From Marinicrinis sediminis (lineage in GTDB: Bacteria; Bacillota; Bacilli; Paenibacillales; KCTC-33676), in the NCBI RefSeq assembly GCF_042685085.1, contig NZ_JBHUMM010000037.1, forward strand, positions 1 through 64,000: a DNA stretch of 64,000 nucleotides, read 5' to 3'. Below the pieces are notes generated by a model. That model saw only the letters and a list, made by a program, of their open reading frames with translations, ran no database searches and was not told the DNA's origin. Made by a program: the position numbers and the translations under genes. The stretch's first letter is position 1, and every line of letters begins with the position of its first letter. Below are positions 23,812 through 33,041 of this stretch, in pieces.

Positions 23812-24730
23812 GATCGGCTACCTCCAATATTGTAGGGTCGTGCGTAGTCATGCATATGGTCACATGCTCTGCCTCGATAATATCCTGAAAAACCGCCATG
23901 ATCTGGGCACCCATCTGCGAATCCAGCTCCGCCGTAGGCTCATCAGCCAGAATCAGAGACGGTCGATGAGCAATCGCCTTGGCAATGGCCACCCGCTGCT
24001 GTTCTCCCCCCGACATCTCAAAAGGGCGATGATCCATACGCTTGCCCAGTCCCACAAGCTCCAGACAATGCTTCACCCGTGACTTCCACTCGCTTCTCGG
24101 ATAGCCGGACATGCGAAGCGAGAGCTCCACATTCTCATACGCGGACAGCAAGGGCAAAAGCGCATAGGTTTGAAAAATAAAGCCGATTTCCTTACGCCGT
24201 ATCCGGGTTCTCTTCTCGTCACTCCAGGCATGAATGGGACGTTCCTTGAAGTATACTTCGCCTCTGGACGGTTGATCGAGACCCCCAATAATGTTCATGA
24301 GGGTCGTTTTTCCTGAACCGGAGCGCCCTCTCAACATGACAAGCTGCTTCGGCCATAATTCCATATGTATACCTTTCAATACGTCCAGTTTGCGCCCTCC
24401 TGTCTGAAAGGAACGCTCGACGCCACTGACTTTCAGTAAAGGTCCTTCGTATTCCGGTTCCTTCACCATCTGACTGCCCGCAGGCTGACCGGCTGAATCA
24501 TTCGTTGCGGCCTCATCTTGATTCGTCCGTTCACCTAAAGCCATCTCCACGCCTGACCCGGTGGACCGTGCATCGGATTGTGGGCGTTCCATGTCATCCG
24601 CGTGTTCAGAGATACCCATGACAATCGGCTCCTGAGACACGTTGGTGACACTGTCAACACCAGGCTGCTCAGCGACTTTCTGGGCATCCAAATGGCTGGT
24701 CGGTTCTTTTTTCTTTAATCGCCATCGCAT
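23750..24730 (-). CDS. ABC ATPase with a long disordered N-terminal extension
   Basis: A 326-residue protein. Residues about 97-315 are a MacB/LolD-type ATPase: Walker A GRSGSGKT (135-142), Q-loop FIFQTYALLPLL, signature MSGGEQQR, Walker B LILADEPT, His in TTHD. Residues 1-95 are charged, low in hydrophobic residues and rich in Ser, Thr, Glu and Asp, hence probably disordered; most relatives begin near residue 95. It is the first gene of the five-gene operon, giving that operon two ATPases, which could form a heterodimer on the single permease. Confidence 0.85.
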   Translation of the reverse strand: MRWRLKKKEPTSHLDAQKVAEQPGVDSVTNVSQEPIVMGISEHADDMERPQSDARSTGSGVEMALGERTNQDEAATNDSAGQPAGSQMVKEPEYEGPLLKVSGVERSFQTGGRKLDVLKGIHMELWPKQLVMLRGRSGSGKTTLMNIIGGLDQPSRGEVYFKERPIHAWSDEKRTRIRRKEIGFIFQTYALLPLLSAYENVELSLRMSGYPRSEWKSRVKHCLELVGLGKRMDHRPFEMSGGEQQRVAIAKAIAHRPSLILADEPTAELDSQMGAQIMAVFQDIIEAEHVTICMTTHDPTILEVADHVYQMVDGRFTETAIEDIQP

Positions 24731-24827
24731 ACAGACACACTTTCCCCCTCTGATGATTTCTCTACGTATATATGGACGACATCATCCCATAAAAGGTTAC
24801 ATCCTCTGCAAATTTTCTCACCTGCTG

Positions 24828-24863
24828 AAAAAAAGAAAATGGCCCGCACCATTGCGAGCCATT
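24828..24863 (-). terminator. Terminator of the ABC-2 pair
   Basis: AATGGCCCGC (24838-24847) pairs with GCGAGCCATT (24854-24863); the minus strand continues TTTTCTTTTTTTC. It separates the ABC-2 exporter from the MacAB-like operon. Confidence 0.8.
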
Positions 24864-24910
24864 CCATACACATCCATTCATGTCGAATGAACGACTACAT
24901 GCTCTCTATG

Positions 24911-26026
24911 TTAACGATTGAGATCTGAACGACTCTGGAAAAACTTCCCTGCAAGGACGAACATCCCAAGTCCCCATGCCAGCAACACACCAATGTTGAT
25001 CCAGAAGGACGAATCCATCATGCCTTGACCTAGCAGCATCGTATCGCGAATGCCGTTTGCAAAATAGGTCAGCGGCATTACATCCGCAATCGGCTTCACG
25101 TAGCCTGGCAACAAATTGTAATCAAAGAAAATGCCGCTCAGGAACATCATAATAAAGCTGACCAGGTTCGCCGCACCCATATAGCTTTCCATCGATTTGC
25201 TCACAGAAGCGAAGAAATAGCCAAAGGCTGTGAACGACATCGTCCCCACCGTGAACATTAGAATAAAGGAGAAGATGGCAAAATTCAGATGCGCGTCAAA
25301 CAGGAACAGTCCGATCAGCGTCAGCATTACAATCTGGATCACCGACAAGATAAAACGAACCAGGATGTTACTGATTCCGTAAATACGCATATTCATCGGC
25401 GTCATACGCAAACGCTTCAGCATCCCGTTCTTTCTCATTTGCACCAGTTCTACCAGTCCGAACATGCCAGCCTGTGCAATCGACAGCGCAATCAGCCCCG
25501 TTAACAGAAAGTCGTTATAGTCCATGTCTTCCGAGCCCGCCGAGACGAAGCGAGTATCCAGGGAATAGACCCGTTCCACTTGTGCTTCCTGATAATTCAT
25601 TTCCTGCAGGACCCCGTCCAGAATGCTTCTCAGCGCCTGCGAAGTCGAAGCATTCTCATTCTCCGTGTTCATGATCAGGGAAACCTGCTGTTCCCCTCCC
25701 GCGTCAGGCAGCACGATCGCGGCATCCACATCCTGGGCCCGCACCATTTCCTCCGCCTTGTCCAGAGAAACGGCCTGCTCTTCCTCAAATTCCAGCACCG
25801 GTATACTGCGCAAAATGCCGCCAAGCATCGGCATCGATGTGCTCTCTTCCTGCACCAGTACCACTTCCGCCTTGAATCCGTCACCGTCATCCCCGCCGAT
25901 ACCGCTGAAGATCGTCAGGAATATAATCAGCAGCAAAACCGGATAAAAAATCGACCAGAACCAGACCTGCTTTTCCCGAAACGTCATTTTAAAATTCGCA
26001 ACAAACAACCTGCCCAGCTGATTCAT
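24911..26026 (-). CDS. ABC-2 type permease
   Basis: A 371-residue membrane protein of the ABC-2/YhgE-like group: one helix near residues 20-40 (FWSIFYPVLLLIIFLTIFSG), an outer domain to about 170, then five helices (about 175-365) with the motif LKRLRMTPMNMRIYGISNILVRF on the cytoplasmic side. It pairs with the ATPase immediately upstream, sharing one base of start and stop (TGATG). Such systems export drugs, polyketides, lantibiotics or lipids; the cargo is unknown. Confidence 0.85.
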   Translation of the reverse strand: MNQLGRLFVANFKMTFREKQVWFWSIFYPVLLLIIFLTIFSGIGGDDGDGFKAEVVLVQEESTSMPMLGGILRSIPVLEFEEEQAVSLDKAEEMVRAQDVDAAIVLPDAGGEQQVSLIMNTENENASTSQALRSILDGVLQEMNYQEAQVERVYSLDTRFVSAGSEDMDYNDFLLTGLIALSIAQAGMFGLVELVQMRKNGMLKRLRMTPMNMRIYGISNILVRFILSVIQIVMLTLIGLFLFDAHLNFAIFSFILMFTVGTMSFTAFGYFFASVSKSMESYMGAANLVSFIMMFLSGIFFDYNLLPGYVKPIADVMPLTYFANGIRDTMLLGQGMMDSSFWINIGVLLAWGLGMFVLAGKFFQSRSDLNR

Positions 26027-26961
26027 CAGTCACGCCACTCCTTTCCTGTGAAAGCAATGAACACGTCTTCCAGACTCATTTCACGAATGGAAATCTGTTC
26101 GATGCCGATCTCCTGCTCATTCGTATGTTTGAGCAAATGGAATAGCGTAACCTCCGCATTGGTAGAGACCAGGCTCAGGCGGCCGGCATCCCATTCTGCC
26201 CGTACCACATCAGGAAGCCCGCTTGCATGATTCAACAGTTCTTCCTCTTCCAGTGCGGTCTGTTTATGCTCCAGCCGAACGACGATTTCCCGTTCCTTGC
26301 TCAGCTGCTGAATAAGCTGTGCCGGGGTGTCCATTGCAATGATCTTCCCCTGATCGACAATACACACCCGATCACTCAGCTTCTCTGCTTCTTCCATGTA
26401 ATGCGTCGTCAGGATGGTGGTCTTGTTCATTTCCTTGAGCTTCAGAATAATGTCCCAGATATTCCGTCTCGCCTGCGGGTCCAGTCCGGTCGTCGGCTCA
26501 TCCAGAAATAAAATATCCGAGTCGTTAATCATCGCCAGTCCAATCGCCAGCCGTTGCTTCTGCCCGCCTGACAGGGCCTTGACCTTCTTCGTCTGATGCT
26601 CCGTCAGATTGACCAGTTCCAGAATTTCCTCTACGGCCCGTTGCTGATGATAGAAGCTCTGGAACAAGAGCAGGTTCTCATATACCGTTAGCAAATCGAA
26701 CAAAGCACTGGTCTGAGGCTGCACCCCGATTCGCTGCTTGATCTTCGCTTCATCCTGCTTCCAATTCATATCCATTACGGTAATCGAACCGCTGTCCGGA
26801 TGTTGCAGTCCTTCTATCATTTCCAGTGTCGTCGTCTTGCCCGCACCATTTGGACCGATAATCGTGAAGATTTCTCCTTCCTGTACCTCGAAGCTGACAT
26901 CTTCAACGGCCGTTATCGAACCAAAGGTTTTCTTCAAATGCTCTACCTGCACCACAACCAT
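26026..26961 (-). CDS. ABC ATPase, DrrA/CcmA type
   Basis: About 311 residues. Walker A GPNGAGKT (36-43), Q-loop RIGVQPQTSALF, signature LSGGQKQR, Walker B DILFLDEPTTGLD, switch His in TTHYMEEAE. The C-terminal part after about 220 is the DrrA-like regulatory domain ending SLEDVFIAFTG. The ATG at 26961 is chosen over the longer frame from 26988, because GAGGGAGG stands 6 bases before it. It forms a two-gene operon with the ABC-2 permease. Confidence 0.9.
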   Translation of the reverse strand: MVVVQVEHLKKTFGSITAVEDVSFEVQEGEIFTIIGPNGAGKTTTLEMIEGLQHPDSGSITVMDMNWKQDEAKIKQRIGVQPQTSALFDLLTVYENLLLFQSFYHQQRAVEEILELVNLTEHQTKKVKALSGGQKQRLAIGLAMINDSDILFLDEPTTGLDPQARRNIWDIILKLKEMNKTTILTTHYMEEAEKLSDRVCIVDQGKIIAMDTPAQLIQQLSKEREIVVRLEHKQTALEEEELLNHASGLPDVVRAEWDAGRLSLVSTNAEVTLFHLLKHTNEQEIGIEQISIREMSLEDVFIAFTGKEWRD

Positions 26962-27095
26962 GCGTGTCCCTCCCTCATCGGAATTCATCCGTATTCATGT
27001 CCATCATCACTATGTATGGGGTCCTACACCTATCCCCCATCTATTTTCGCATACAATAGGAGCCATGCAAACCATGATTTTAAAATTTTCCAATG

Positions 27096-27145
27096 AAAAA
27101 AGCCAACCGTTTCGTGCCCGTGTTAGAGGCGATGAAACGATTGGC
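27096..27145 (-). terminator. Terminator of the pyr operon
   Basis: GCCAACCGTTTC (27102-27113) pairs with GAAACGATTGGC (27134-27145) with one mismatch; on the minus strand TTTTTTC follows. It lies 20 bp after pyrE. Confidence 0.85.
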
Positions 27146-27165
27146 GATGGGACTAAAATCCGATT

Positions 27166-27810
27166 CTATTTACCGAAGGCAGATGGATCTTCTCTCCAGC
27201 TGTTTAGTAGAGCGACATCTTCTTCCTGGACGTTTCCGCTTTCTACCGCTACCTTGATCAGGTCCGAATAACCGGACAGCGTAGCCAGCTGGATCCCTGC
27301 ATCGTCGAAGCCCTGTTTGGCCTTCTCAAACTCGTACGTAAAGATGGCAATCGTGGCCAACACTTCGGCACCTGCTTCCCGAACGGCCAGACTCGCTTTG
27401 AGCGAACTTCCTCCCGTTGAGATTAAATCTTCGATCACGACGACCTTTTGACCCTTCTTCAGCAGTCCCTCAATCTGATTTTGCTTGCCGTGGCCTTTCG
27501 CCTTGTCCCGAATGTATACCATCGGCAGATTCATCTTCTGCGCTATCCAGGCCGCATGCGGAATCCCGGCTGTAGAGGTACCGGCAATCACTTCTGCATC
27601 GGGATACTGCTCGCGAATGATTTGTACAAAGCCGTCCGCAATTTTCTCTCTCACTTCCGGAAAAGAAAGCGTCATGCGATTGTCGCAATAAATTGGGGAT
27701 TGAATGCCGGATGTCCAGGTGAAGGGTTCATGTGGACGCAAAAATACGGCTTCGATGTTTAGTAAAGCTTGTGCAATCTCTTTGGAAAGGGCTTGATCAT
27801 AGATGGTCAT
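27166..27810 (-). CDS. pyrE: Orotate phosphoribosyltransferase
   Basis: A 214-residue enzyme that joins orotate to PRPP, giving OMP. The PRPP-binding motif is VVVIEDLISTGGSS (123-136), the flexible catalytic loop with Lys residues is RDKAKGHGKQNQIEG (101-115), and the orotate-binding GIQSPIYCDNR lies at 35-45. Length is normal. The ATG lies 4 bases inside the 3' end of pyrF, so the two are coupled. Last gene of the pyrimidine operon. Confidence 0.97.
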   Translation of the reverse strand: MTIYDQALSKEIAQALLNIEAVFLRPHEPFTWTSGIQSPIYCDNRMTLSFPEVREKIADGFVQIIREQYPDAEVIAGTSTAGIPHAAWIAQKMNLPMVYIRDKAKGHGKQNQIEGLLKKGQKVVVIEDLISTGGSSLKASLAVREAGAEVLATIAIFTYEFEKAKQGFDDAGIQLATLSGYSDLIKVAVESGNVQEEDVALLNSWREDPSAFGK

Positions 27811-28529
27811 TCAGACAACTCCTTTACGATTTGTTCGATCGCTTGTCTTGGATGCTCAGCTGCCGTAATCGGTCGGCCGATCACCATATAATCCGTTCCT
27901 GCAGCTCGTGCTTCTTTCGGTGTCATGACTCTGGACTGGTCGCCGATTGCCGCTCCGGCAGGACGGATACCCGGTGTCACGGTTACAAAAGAGGCGCTGC
28001 ACGCTTCCTTGATCGCGGCCACTTCAACCGGCGAGGCGACAACCCCCTGCAAACCGGCCTGACTGGCAAGCTTCGCATAACGGACAACGGTATCTTGCAC
28101 CGTACCGGCAATGCCAATTTCCCCGTTTAGCATGTGCTGACTGGTGCTGGTAAGCTGGGTGACGGCAATGACCGTTGGTCTTTCGTTGCTTCCTGCAGAA
28201 GCCTGTGCCACACCTTCCATCGCTGCTTCCATCATGGCACTTCCGCCTGCGGCATGCACATTGAACATATCTACGCCCATGCGGGTAATGCTGGCTGCTC
28301 CACCTTTGACCGTATTGGGGATGTCATGCATCTTCAAATCGAGAAACACCCGGTATCCCTGTTTTTTCAGCTCCGCAACAAAAGAAGGGCCTTCTGCATA
28401 GAACAGCTCCATGCCCACCTTCATATAGCACGGAATTCCCTCAAGCTGCTGGAGCAGTCGCTCGGCTTGCTGCTTATTGGGATAGTCCAGCGCCACCATA
28501 ATCCGTTCCGCTTGTGTCCAGTCTTCCAT
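27807..28529 (-). CDS. pyrF: Orotidine-5'-phosphate decarboxylase
   Basis: A 240-residue enzyme that decarboxylates OMP to UMP. The catalytic D-x-K-x-x-D motif is in LDLKMHDIPNT (63-73; Asp64, Lys66, Asp69), and the phosphate-binding end is TDYMVIGRPITAA (about 213-225). GGGGGAGATGAC precedes the ATG. It overlaps pyrE by 4 bases. A strong terminator lies only about 40 bp upstream, so its expression may be set apart from that of carB. Confidence 0.97.
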   Translation of the reverse strand: MEDWTQAERIMVALDYPNKQQAERLLQQLEGIPCYMKVGMELFYAEGPSFVAELKKQGYRVFLDLKMHDIPNTVKGGAASITRMGVDMFNVHAAGGSAMMEAAMEGVAQASAGSNERPTVIAVTQLTSTSQHMLNGEIGIAGTVQDTVVRYAKLASQAGLQGVVASPVEVAAIKEACSASFVTVTPGIRPAGAAIGDQSRVMTPKEARAAGTDYMVIGRPITAAEHPRQAIEQIVKELSE

Positions 28530-28565
28530 GTCATCTCCCCCGATCTTTGATTTGCAAGTTGTCGG

Positions 28566-28607
28566 AAAAAAAGCCTGTCATTCAAGTTTGCCTTGAATGG
28601 TCAGGCT
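28566..28607 (-). terminator. Strong terminator between carB and pyrF
   Basis: AGCCTGTCATTCAAG (28572-28586) pairs with CTTGAATGGTCAGGCT (28592-28607) with one bulged base; on the minus strand seven T follow. It stands inside the pyr operon, 49 bp past the carB stop and 37 bp before pyrF. No PyrR-binding loop of the CAGTCC-type is visible next to it. Confidence 0.85.
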
Positions 28608-28655
28608 GTTCTCTCCTTCACCGAGCAGCCGACAAAGCGATACTCGATGATGATG

Positions 28656-31600
28656 TTAGATAAATGCCGGCATGGAGCGGGATGAGAAATTGATCGTCTG
28701 CATCATCTTCAGAAGCGCATTAGCGGTATCCAGGGACGTCAGACATACAATTCCGTTCTCCGCAGATTCACGGCGAATGCGGAACCCGTCTCTCTCCGGC
28801 GTTTTGCCTTTGGTGAGGGTATTGACGATCAGCTGTACCTCTCCATTGCGGATGAGATCCAGAATATTCGGTGATCCCTCGGTTAATTTATTGACGCGTG
28901 TCACGAGCAGTCCGGCTTCTTCCAGTGCGGTAGCCGTACCGCCAGTGGCCACCAGCTTGTAGCCGAGCGTAGAGAATCCGCGCAGGATTTCCACAGCTTC
29001 TTCCTTATCTTTATCCGCTACGGTTGCCACAATTGTACCGCCGCTTGGTACTTTCATACCCGCTGCAATAAGTCCTTTATAGAGTGCCTTGGCAAAGCTG
29101 ATGTCTCTTCCCATGACCTCTCCCGTGGATTTCATTTCCGGTCCGAGCGTCGTATCTACCCGGCGCAGCTTTGCGAAGGAGAAGACCGGTACTTTGACAG
29201 AGACGTGATCGTCTTCTCTCCACAGTCCATCCTCGTAGCCCAAGTCTTTCAGCTTCTGACCCAGGATGAGACGTGTAGCCAGATTCGCCATCGGGATACT
29301 GGTCACTTTGCTCAGGAATGGAACTGTTCTGGAGGAGCGCGGGTTCACCTCGATCACGTAAACCTGTTCCTTGAAGATGACGAACTGGATGTTCACAAGC
29401 CCGATCACCTGAAGACCGCGTGCAATCTTCGTTGTGACCTCTACGATCTGTTCCTTCACAGCATCTGACAGTGACTGAGGCGGGTACACCGCGATGGAGT
29501 CACCGGAGTGAACGCCTGCCCGCTCGACGTGTTCCATGATGCCTGGAATGAGGACCGTTTCACCATCACAGATCGCATCCACTTCCACTTCCTTGCCAAG
29601 CATATAGCGGTCGATCAGAACCGGATGCTCCGGATTGATTTTCACCGCCTGTTCCATATAGTTCAGCAGTTCTTCATCAGAGTAGACAATCTCCATCGCT
29701 CTGCCGCCAAGGACATACGATGGACGAACCAGAACCGGATAGCCAAGTTCCTGAGCTGTTCCGACTGCTTCCTGTACGGAGGTTACGGTTTTCCCTTGCG
29801 GCTGGGCAATGTCCAGGTTGCGCAATAAGGCTTCAAATTTTTTGCGATCTTCTGCCGCATCGATATTGTCCAGGCTCGTTCCAAGAATGCGAACGCCCGC
29901 CTTGGCTAATGGGTCCGCCAGATTGATTGCGGTCTGACCCCCAAACTGTACGATGACGCCAACCGGCTTCTCCTGCTCGATCACGTTCATGACATCCTCG
30001 AAGAACAGCGGCTCAAAGTACAGTCGGTCTGACGTATTGAAGTCCGTGGAAACCGTCTCCGGGTTGTTGTTGATAATGACCGCCTCGTAACCGGCATCCT
30101 GAATGGCCCATACAGCATGAACCGTGGAATAGTCGAACTCAATCCCTTGCCCGATCCGGATAGGACCAGAACCCAGCACAACGATTTTTTCCTTGGCAGA
30201 TTGCGTCACTTCATTCTCCATCTCATAGGTGGAGTAGTAGTATGGCGTGGTTGCTTCGAATTCAGCTGCACACGTATCTACCATTTTATATACAGGCTCG
30301 ATCTCATATTGCTTGCGAAGCTTGCGAACGTCGGCTTCCGTTGTATGGCTCAGTCCAGCTGCCAGCTGGCGCAATTCGGCTATCGCACGATCGGTAAATC
30401 CGTTGCGCTTGGCCTCGAACATCAATTCCTTTGTCAATTCCGGCTGCTTCAGCTCTTCCTCGAATACGACGAGCTTCTGCAGCTTGTGCAGGAACCACCA
30501 GTCGATCTTCGTAATATCCTGGATTTCTTCCAGCTCGAAACCTCTGCGATACGCTTCTGCGATCAGGAACATCCGCTCATCATCCGGCTTTTCCAGACGC
30601 AGGCGCAGGGTAGCGTCATCCAGCTGAGTCGCTTCCTTCAGGTAGAGACGATGCACCCCGATTTCCAGGGAACGGATTGCTTTTTGCATCGATTCTTCAA
30701 AGGTACGTCCGATCGCCATCACTTCGCCCGTCGCCTTCATCTGCGTGCCGAGCTTGCGGTTGGCGGAAGTAAATTTGTCAAACGGCCAGCGCGGAATTTT
30801 GCTGACGATGTAATCCAATGTCGGTTCGAAACAAGCATAGGTCTGACCGGTAACCGGATTGACCAGCTCATCCAGGGAGTAGCCGATCGCGATTTTTGCT
30901 GCCATCTTCGCAATCGGATAGCCGGTTGCCTTGGATGCGAGCGCCGAAGAACGGCTGACACGCGGGTTCACCTCGATCACATAGTACTGGTAGCTGTGCG
31001 GGTCCAGTGCGAACTGAACATTACAGCCCCCTTCAATATTCAGCGCGCGAATGATCTTGAGCGAGGCAGAGCGCAGCATCTGATATTCGCGATCAGACAA
31101 GGTCTGGCTTGGCGCTACGACGATACTGTCTCCGGTATGTACCCCGACAGGATCGAAGTTTTCCATATTACAGACTACGATACAGTTGTCATTGGCGTCG
31201 CGCATAACTTCGTACTCGACTTCCTTCATGCCTGCAATGCTTTTCTCAACCAGACACTGGGAAATCGGGCTGTAGCGAAGACCGGAGGCCACGATTTCGC
31301 GCAGCTCCTCTTCATCATTGACGATTCCGCCTCCCGTGCCTCCCAGGGTGTAGGCAGGACGAACGATGATCGGGTAGCCGATTTCACGGGCGAATTCCAC
31401 CGCTTCCTTGACTGCTGTAACGATGATGCTTTCCGGTACAGGCTGTTCCAGCTCACGCATAAGGTCGCGGAACAAGTCCCGATCTTCAGCCTTTTCAATC
31501 GCGGTCAGCTGCGTTCCGAGCAGCTTGACTCCTTCTTGCTCCAGGACGCCTGCACGAGCAAGCTCTACAGCCATATTCAGTCCGGTCTGACCGCCGAGTG

Positions 31601-31865
31601 TCGGCAGCAAGCCGTCCGGACGCTCCTGACGAATAATCTGTGTGACAAACTCGAGCGTAATCGGTTCGATATATACTTTGTCGGCCATATTGGTGTCCGT
31701 CATGATCGTAGCCGGATTGCTGTTGATCAGAACAACCTCCATGCCTTCTTCCTTCAGAGCCTGACAAGCCTGTGTTCCGGCATAGTCGAATTCGGCAGCC
31801 TGACCGATAACGATCGGACCTGAGCCGATAACGAGAATTTTTTTGAGTTCATTATTTTTGGGCAT
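28656..31865 (-). CDS. carB: Carbamoyl-phosphate synthase large subunit
   Basis: About 1069 residues, the usual length. Two homologous ATP-grasp halves: the first begins IKKILVIGSGPIVIGQAAEFDY near residue 10, the second VVLGSGPIRIGQGIEFDY near 555. The C-terminal MGS-like allosteric domain is about 935-1060. It forms carbamoyl phosphate from bicarbonate, ATP and ammonia delivered by the small subunit. The ATG at 31865 is chosen because AAGGGAG stands 9 bases before it; it lies 14 bases inside carA. Whether this is the pyrimidine-specific enzyme (carB versus pyrAB) is a naming matter; the operon places it in pyrimidine synthesis. Confidence 0.97.
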   Translation of the reverse strand: MPKNNELKKILVIGSGPIVIGQAAEFDYAGTQACQALKEEGMEVVLINSNPATIMTDTNMADKVYIEPITLEFVTQIIRQERPDGLLPTLGGQTGLNMAVELARAGVLEQEGVKLLGTQLTAIEKAEDRDLFRDLMRELEQPVPESIIVTAVKEAVEFAREIGYPIIVRPAYTLGGTGGGIVNDEEELREIVASGLRYSPISQCLVEKSIAGMKEVEYEVMRDANDNCIVVCNMENFDPVGVHTGDSIVVAPSQTLSDREYQMLRSASLKIIRALNIEGGCNVQFALDPHSYQYYVIEVNPRVSRSSALASKATGYPIAKMAAKIAIGYSLDELVNPVTGQTYACFEPTLDYIVSKIPRWPFDKFTSANRKLGTQMKATGEVMAIGRTFEESMQKAIRSLEIGVHRLYLKEATQLDDATLRLRLEKPDDERMFLIAEAYRRGFELEEIQDITKIDWWFLHKLQKLVVFEEELKQPELTKELMFEAKRNGFTDRAIAELRQLAAGLSHTTEADVRKLRKQYEIEPVYKMVDTCAAEFEATTPYYYSTYEMENEVTQSAKEKIVVLGSGPIRIGQGIEFDYSTVHAVWAIQDAGYEAVIINNNPETVSTDFNTSDRLYFEPLFFEDVMNVIEQEKPVGVIVQFGGQTAINLADPLAKAGVRILGTSLDNIDAAEDRKKFEALLRNLDIAQPQGKTVTSVQEAVGTAQELGYPVLVRPSYVLGGRAMEIVYSDEELLNYMEQAVKINPEHPVLIDRYMLGKEVEVDAICDGETVLIPGIMEHVERAGVHSGDSIAVYPPQSLSDAVKEQIVEVTTKIARGLQVIGLVNIQFVIFKEQVYVIEVNPRSSRTVPFLSKVTSIPMANLATRLILGQKLKDLGYEDGLWREDDHVSVKVPVFSFAKLRRVDTTLGPEMKSTGEVMGRDISFAKALYKGLIAAGMKVPSGGTIVATVADKDKEEAVEILRGFSTLGYKLVATGGTATALEEAGLLVTRVNKLTEGSPNILDLIRNGEVQLIVNTLTKGKTPERDGFRIRRESAENGIVCLTSLDTANALLKMMQTINFSSRSMPAFI

Positions 31866-33015
31866 GTGCGTATTCTCCCTTCGACGCTTTTGCAGCTGCT
31901 GCAATTTGAGCTTGCTTTGGTGATTGCGGATGATTCTGCTGGTGCGTGCGAATCATCTCGATGAAATCATCAAACAGGTAGCTGGAATCAAATGGTCCCG
32001 GTGACGCCTCCGGATGATACTGCACGGAGAAAGCCGGTGCCGTCTTGTGACGCAATCCCTCGACCGTTTTGTCATTGTTGTTGATATGGGTTACTTCGAG
32101 CTCGGTTTGGGCAATGGATTCTTCCTTCACCGTATAACCGTGATTTTGAGAAGTAATGTAGCAGCGTCCACTGATGAGATCCTTCACCGGATGGTTGCCA
32201 CCGCGATGACCGAATTTGAGCTTTTCAGTATCCGCTCCGCTTGCCAGGGCAAACAGCTGGTGCCCGAGGCAAATCCCGAACATTGGATATTCGCCAATCA
32301 GTTGCTTCACCGTTTCTACGGCATGCGGAACATTTTTCGGATTTCCGGGTCCGTTCGAGAGCAAGATACCGTCCGGGGACAGCTTGCGAATGTCGTCGGC
32401 GGTAGCGGTATGAGGTACCACAACCACATCACAGCCGCGTTTCACCAGGTCTCTGAGAATCCCGCTTTTTGAACCGTAATCCACGAGTACCACGCGTTCC
32501 TTCATTCCCGGGGAGCTGAAGACATGCTTCGTGGAAACCCGCTCCACCTGATCTGTCAGCAAGCTGGAGCCTTGGAGTCTCTCCATGAGCGCTTCAACCG
32601 GCTCGCTGGATGTCGTCAGAATGCCCCTCATTGTACCGTAGTGGCGCAGCTTGCGGGTAAGCATACGGGTATCGATGCCTTGGATGGCCGGTATGTCGAA
32701 TTCCTTCAGGAGCGAGCCCAGTGTATATTCTGCTCTCCAGTTCGAAGGAATCTCTTCATGATTGCGAACGACGAAGCCATGAATGTACGGACGCAAGGCT
32801 TCAAAGTCATCCCGAGTGATGCCGTAGTTTCCGATTAGCGGATACGTCATCGTCACGATCTGTCCACAGTAGGAAGGATCGGACAATACCTCCTGATAGC
32901 CTGTAATACCTGTATTAAATACGACTTCACCTGTCGATTCTGTTTCACTGCCGAATGACTGACCTGTAAATAATGTTCCATCTTCCAACAACAATCTCGC
33001 CTGTTTTGCACTCAC
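31852..33015 (-). CDS. carA: Carbamoyl-phosphate synthase small subunit, glutaminase
   Basis: About 387 residues. N-terminal CPSase domain with NTGITGYQEVLSDPSY (34-49); C-terminal class I glutamine amidotransferase with nucleophile Cys249 in FGICLGHQ and the His-Glu pair in HPEASPGP. It hydrolyses glutamine and passes ammonia to CarB. A GTG at 33015 is chosen, since AGAAGGAG stands 8 bases before it, whereas the GTG at 33024 is part of that site. It overlaps carB by 14 bases. Confidence 0.95.
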   Translation of the reverse strand: MSAKQARLLLEDGTLFTGQSFGSETESTGEVVFNTGITGYQEVLSDPSYCGQIVTMTYPLIGNYGITRDDFEALRPYIHGFVVRNHEEIPSNWRAEYTLGSLLKEFDIPAIQGIDTRMLTRKLRHYGTMRGILTTSSEPVEALMERLQGSSLLTDQVERVSTKHVFSSPGMKERVVLVDYGSKSGILRDLVKRGCDVVVVPHTATADDIRKLSPDGILLSNGPGNPKNVPHAVETVKQLIGEYPMFGICLGHQLFALASGADTEKLKFGHRGGNHPVKDLISGRCYITSQNHGYTVKEESIAQTELEVTHINNNDKTVEGLRHKTAPAFSVQYHPEASPGPFDSSYLFDDFIEMIRTHQQNHPQSPKQAQIAAAAKASKGEYAHAQK

Positions 33016-33041
33016 ATGGATCACTCCTTCTGTCTGCTTGA

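Noticed and set aside
30117..31823. 568-codon open frame antisense to carB
   Set aside because: It mirrors a GC-rich, strongly conserved gene on the other strand and has no ribosome-binding site or recognisable motif.
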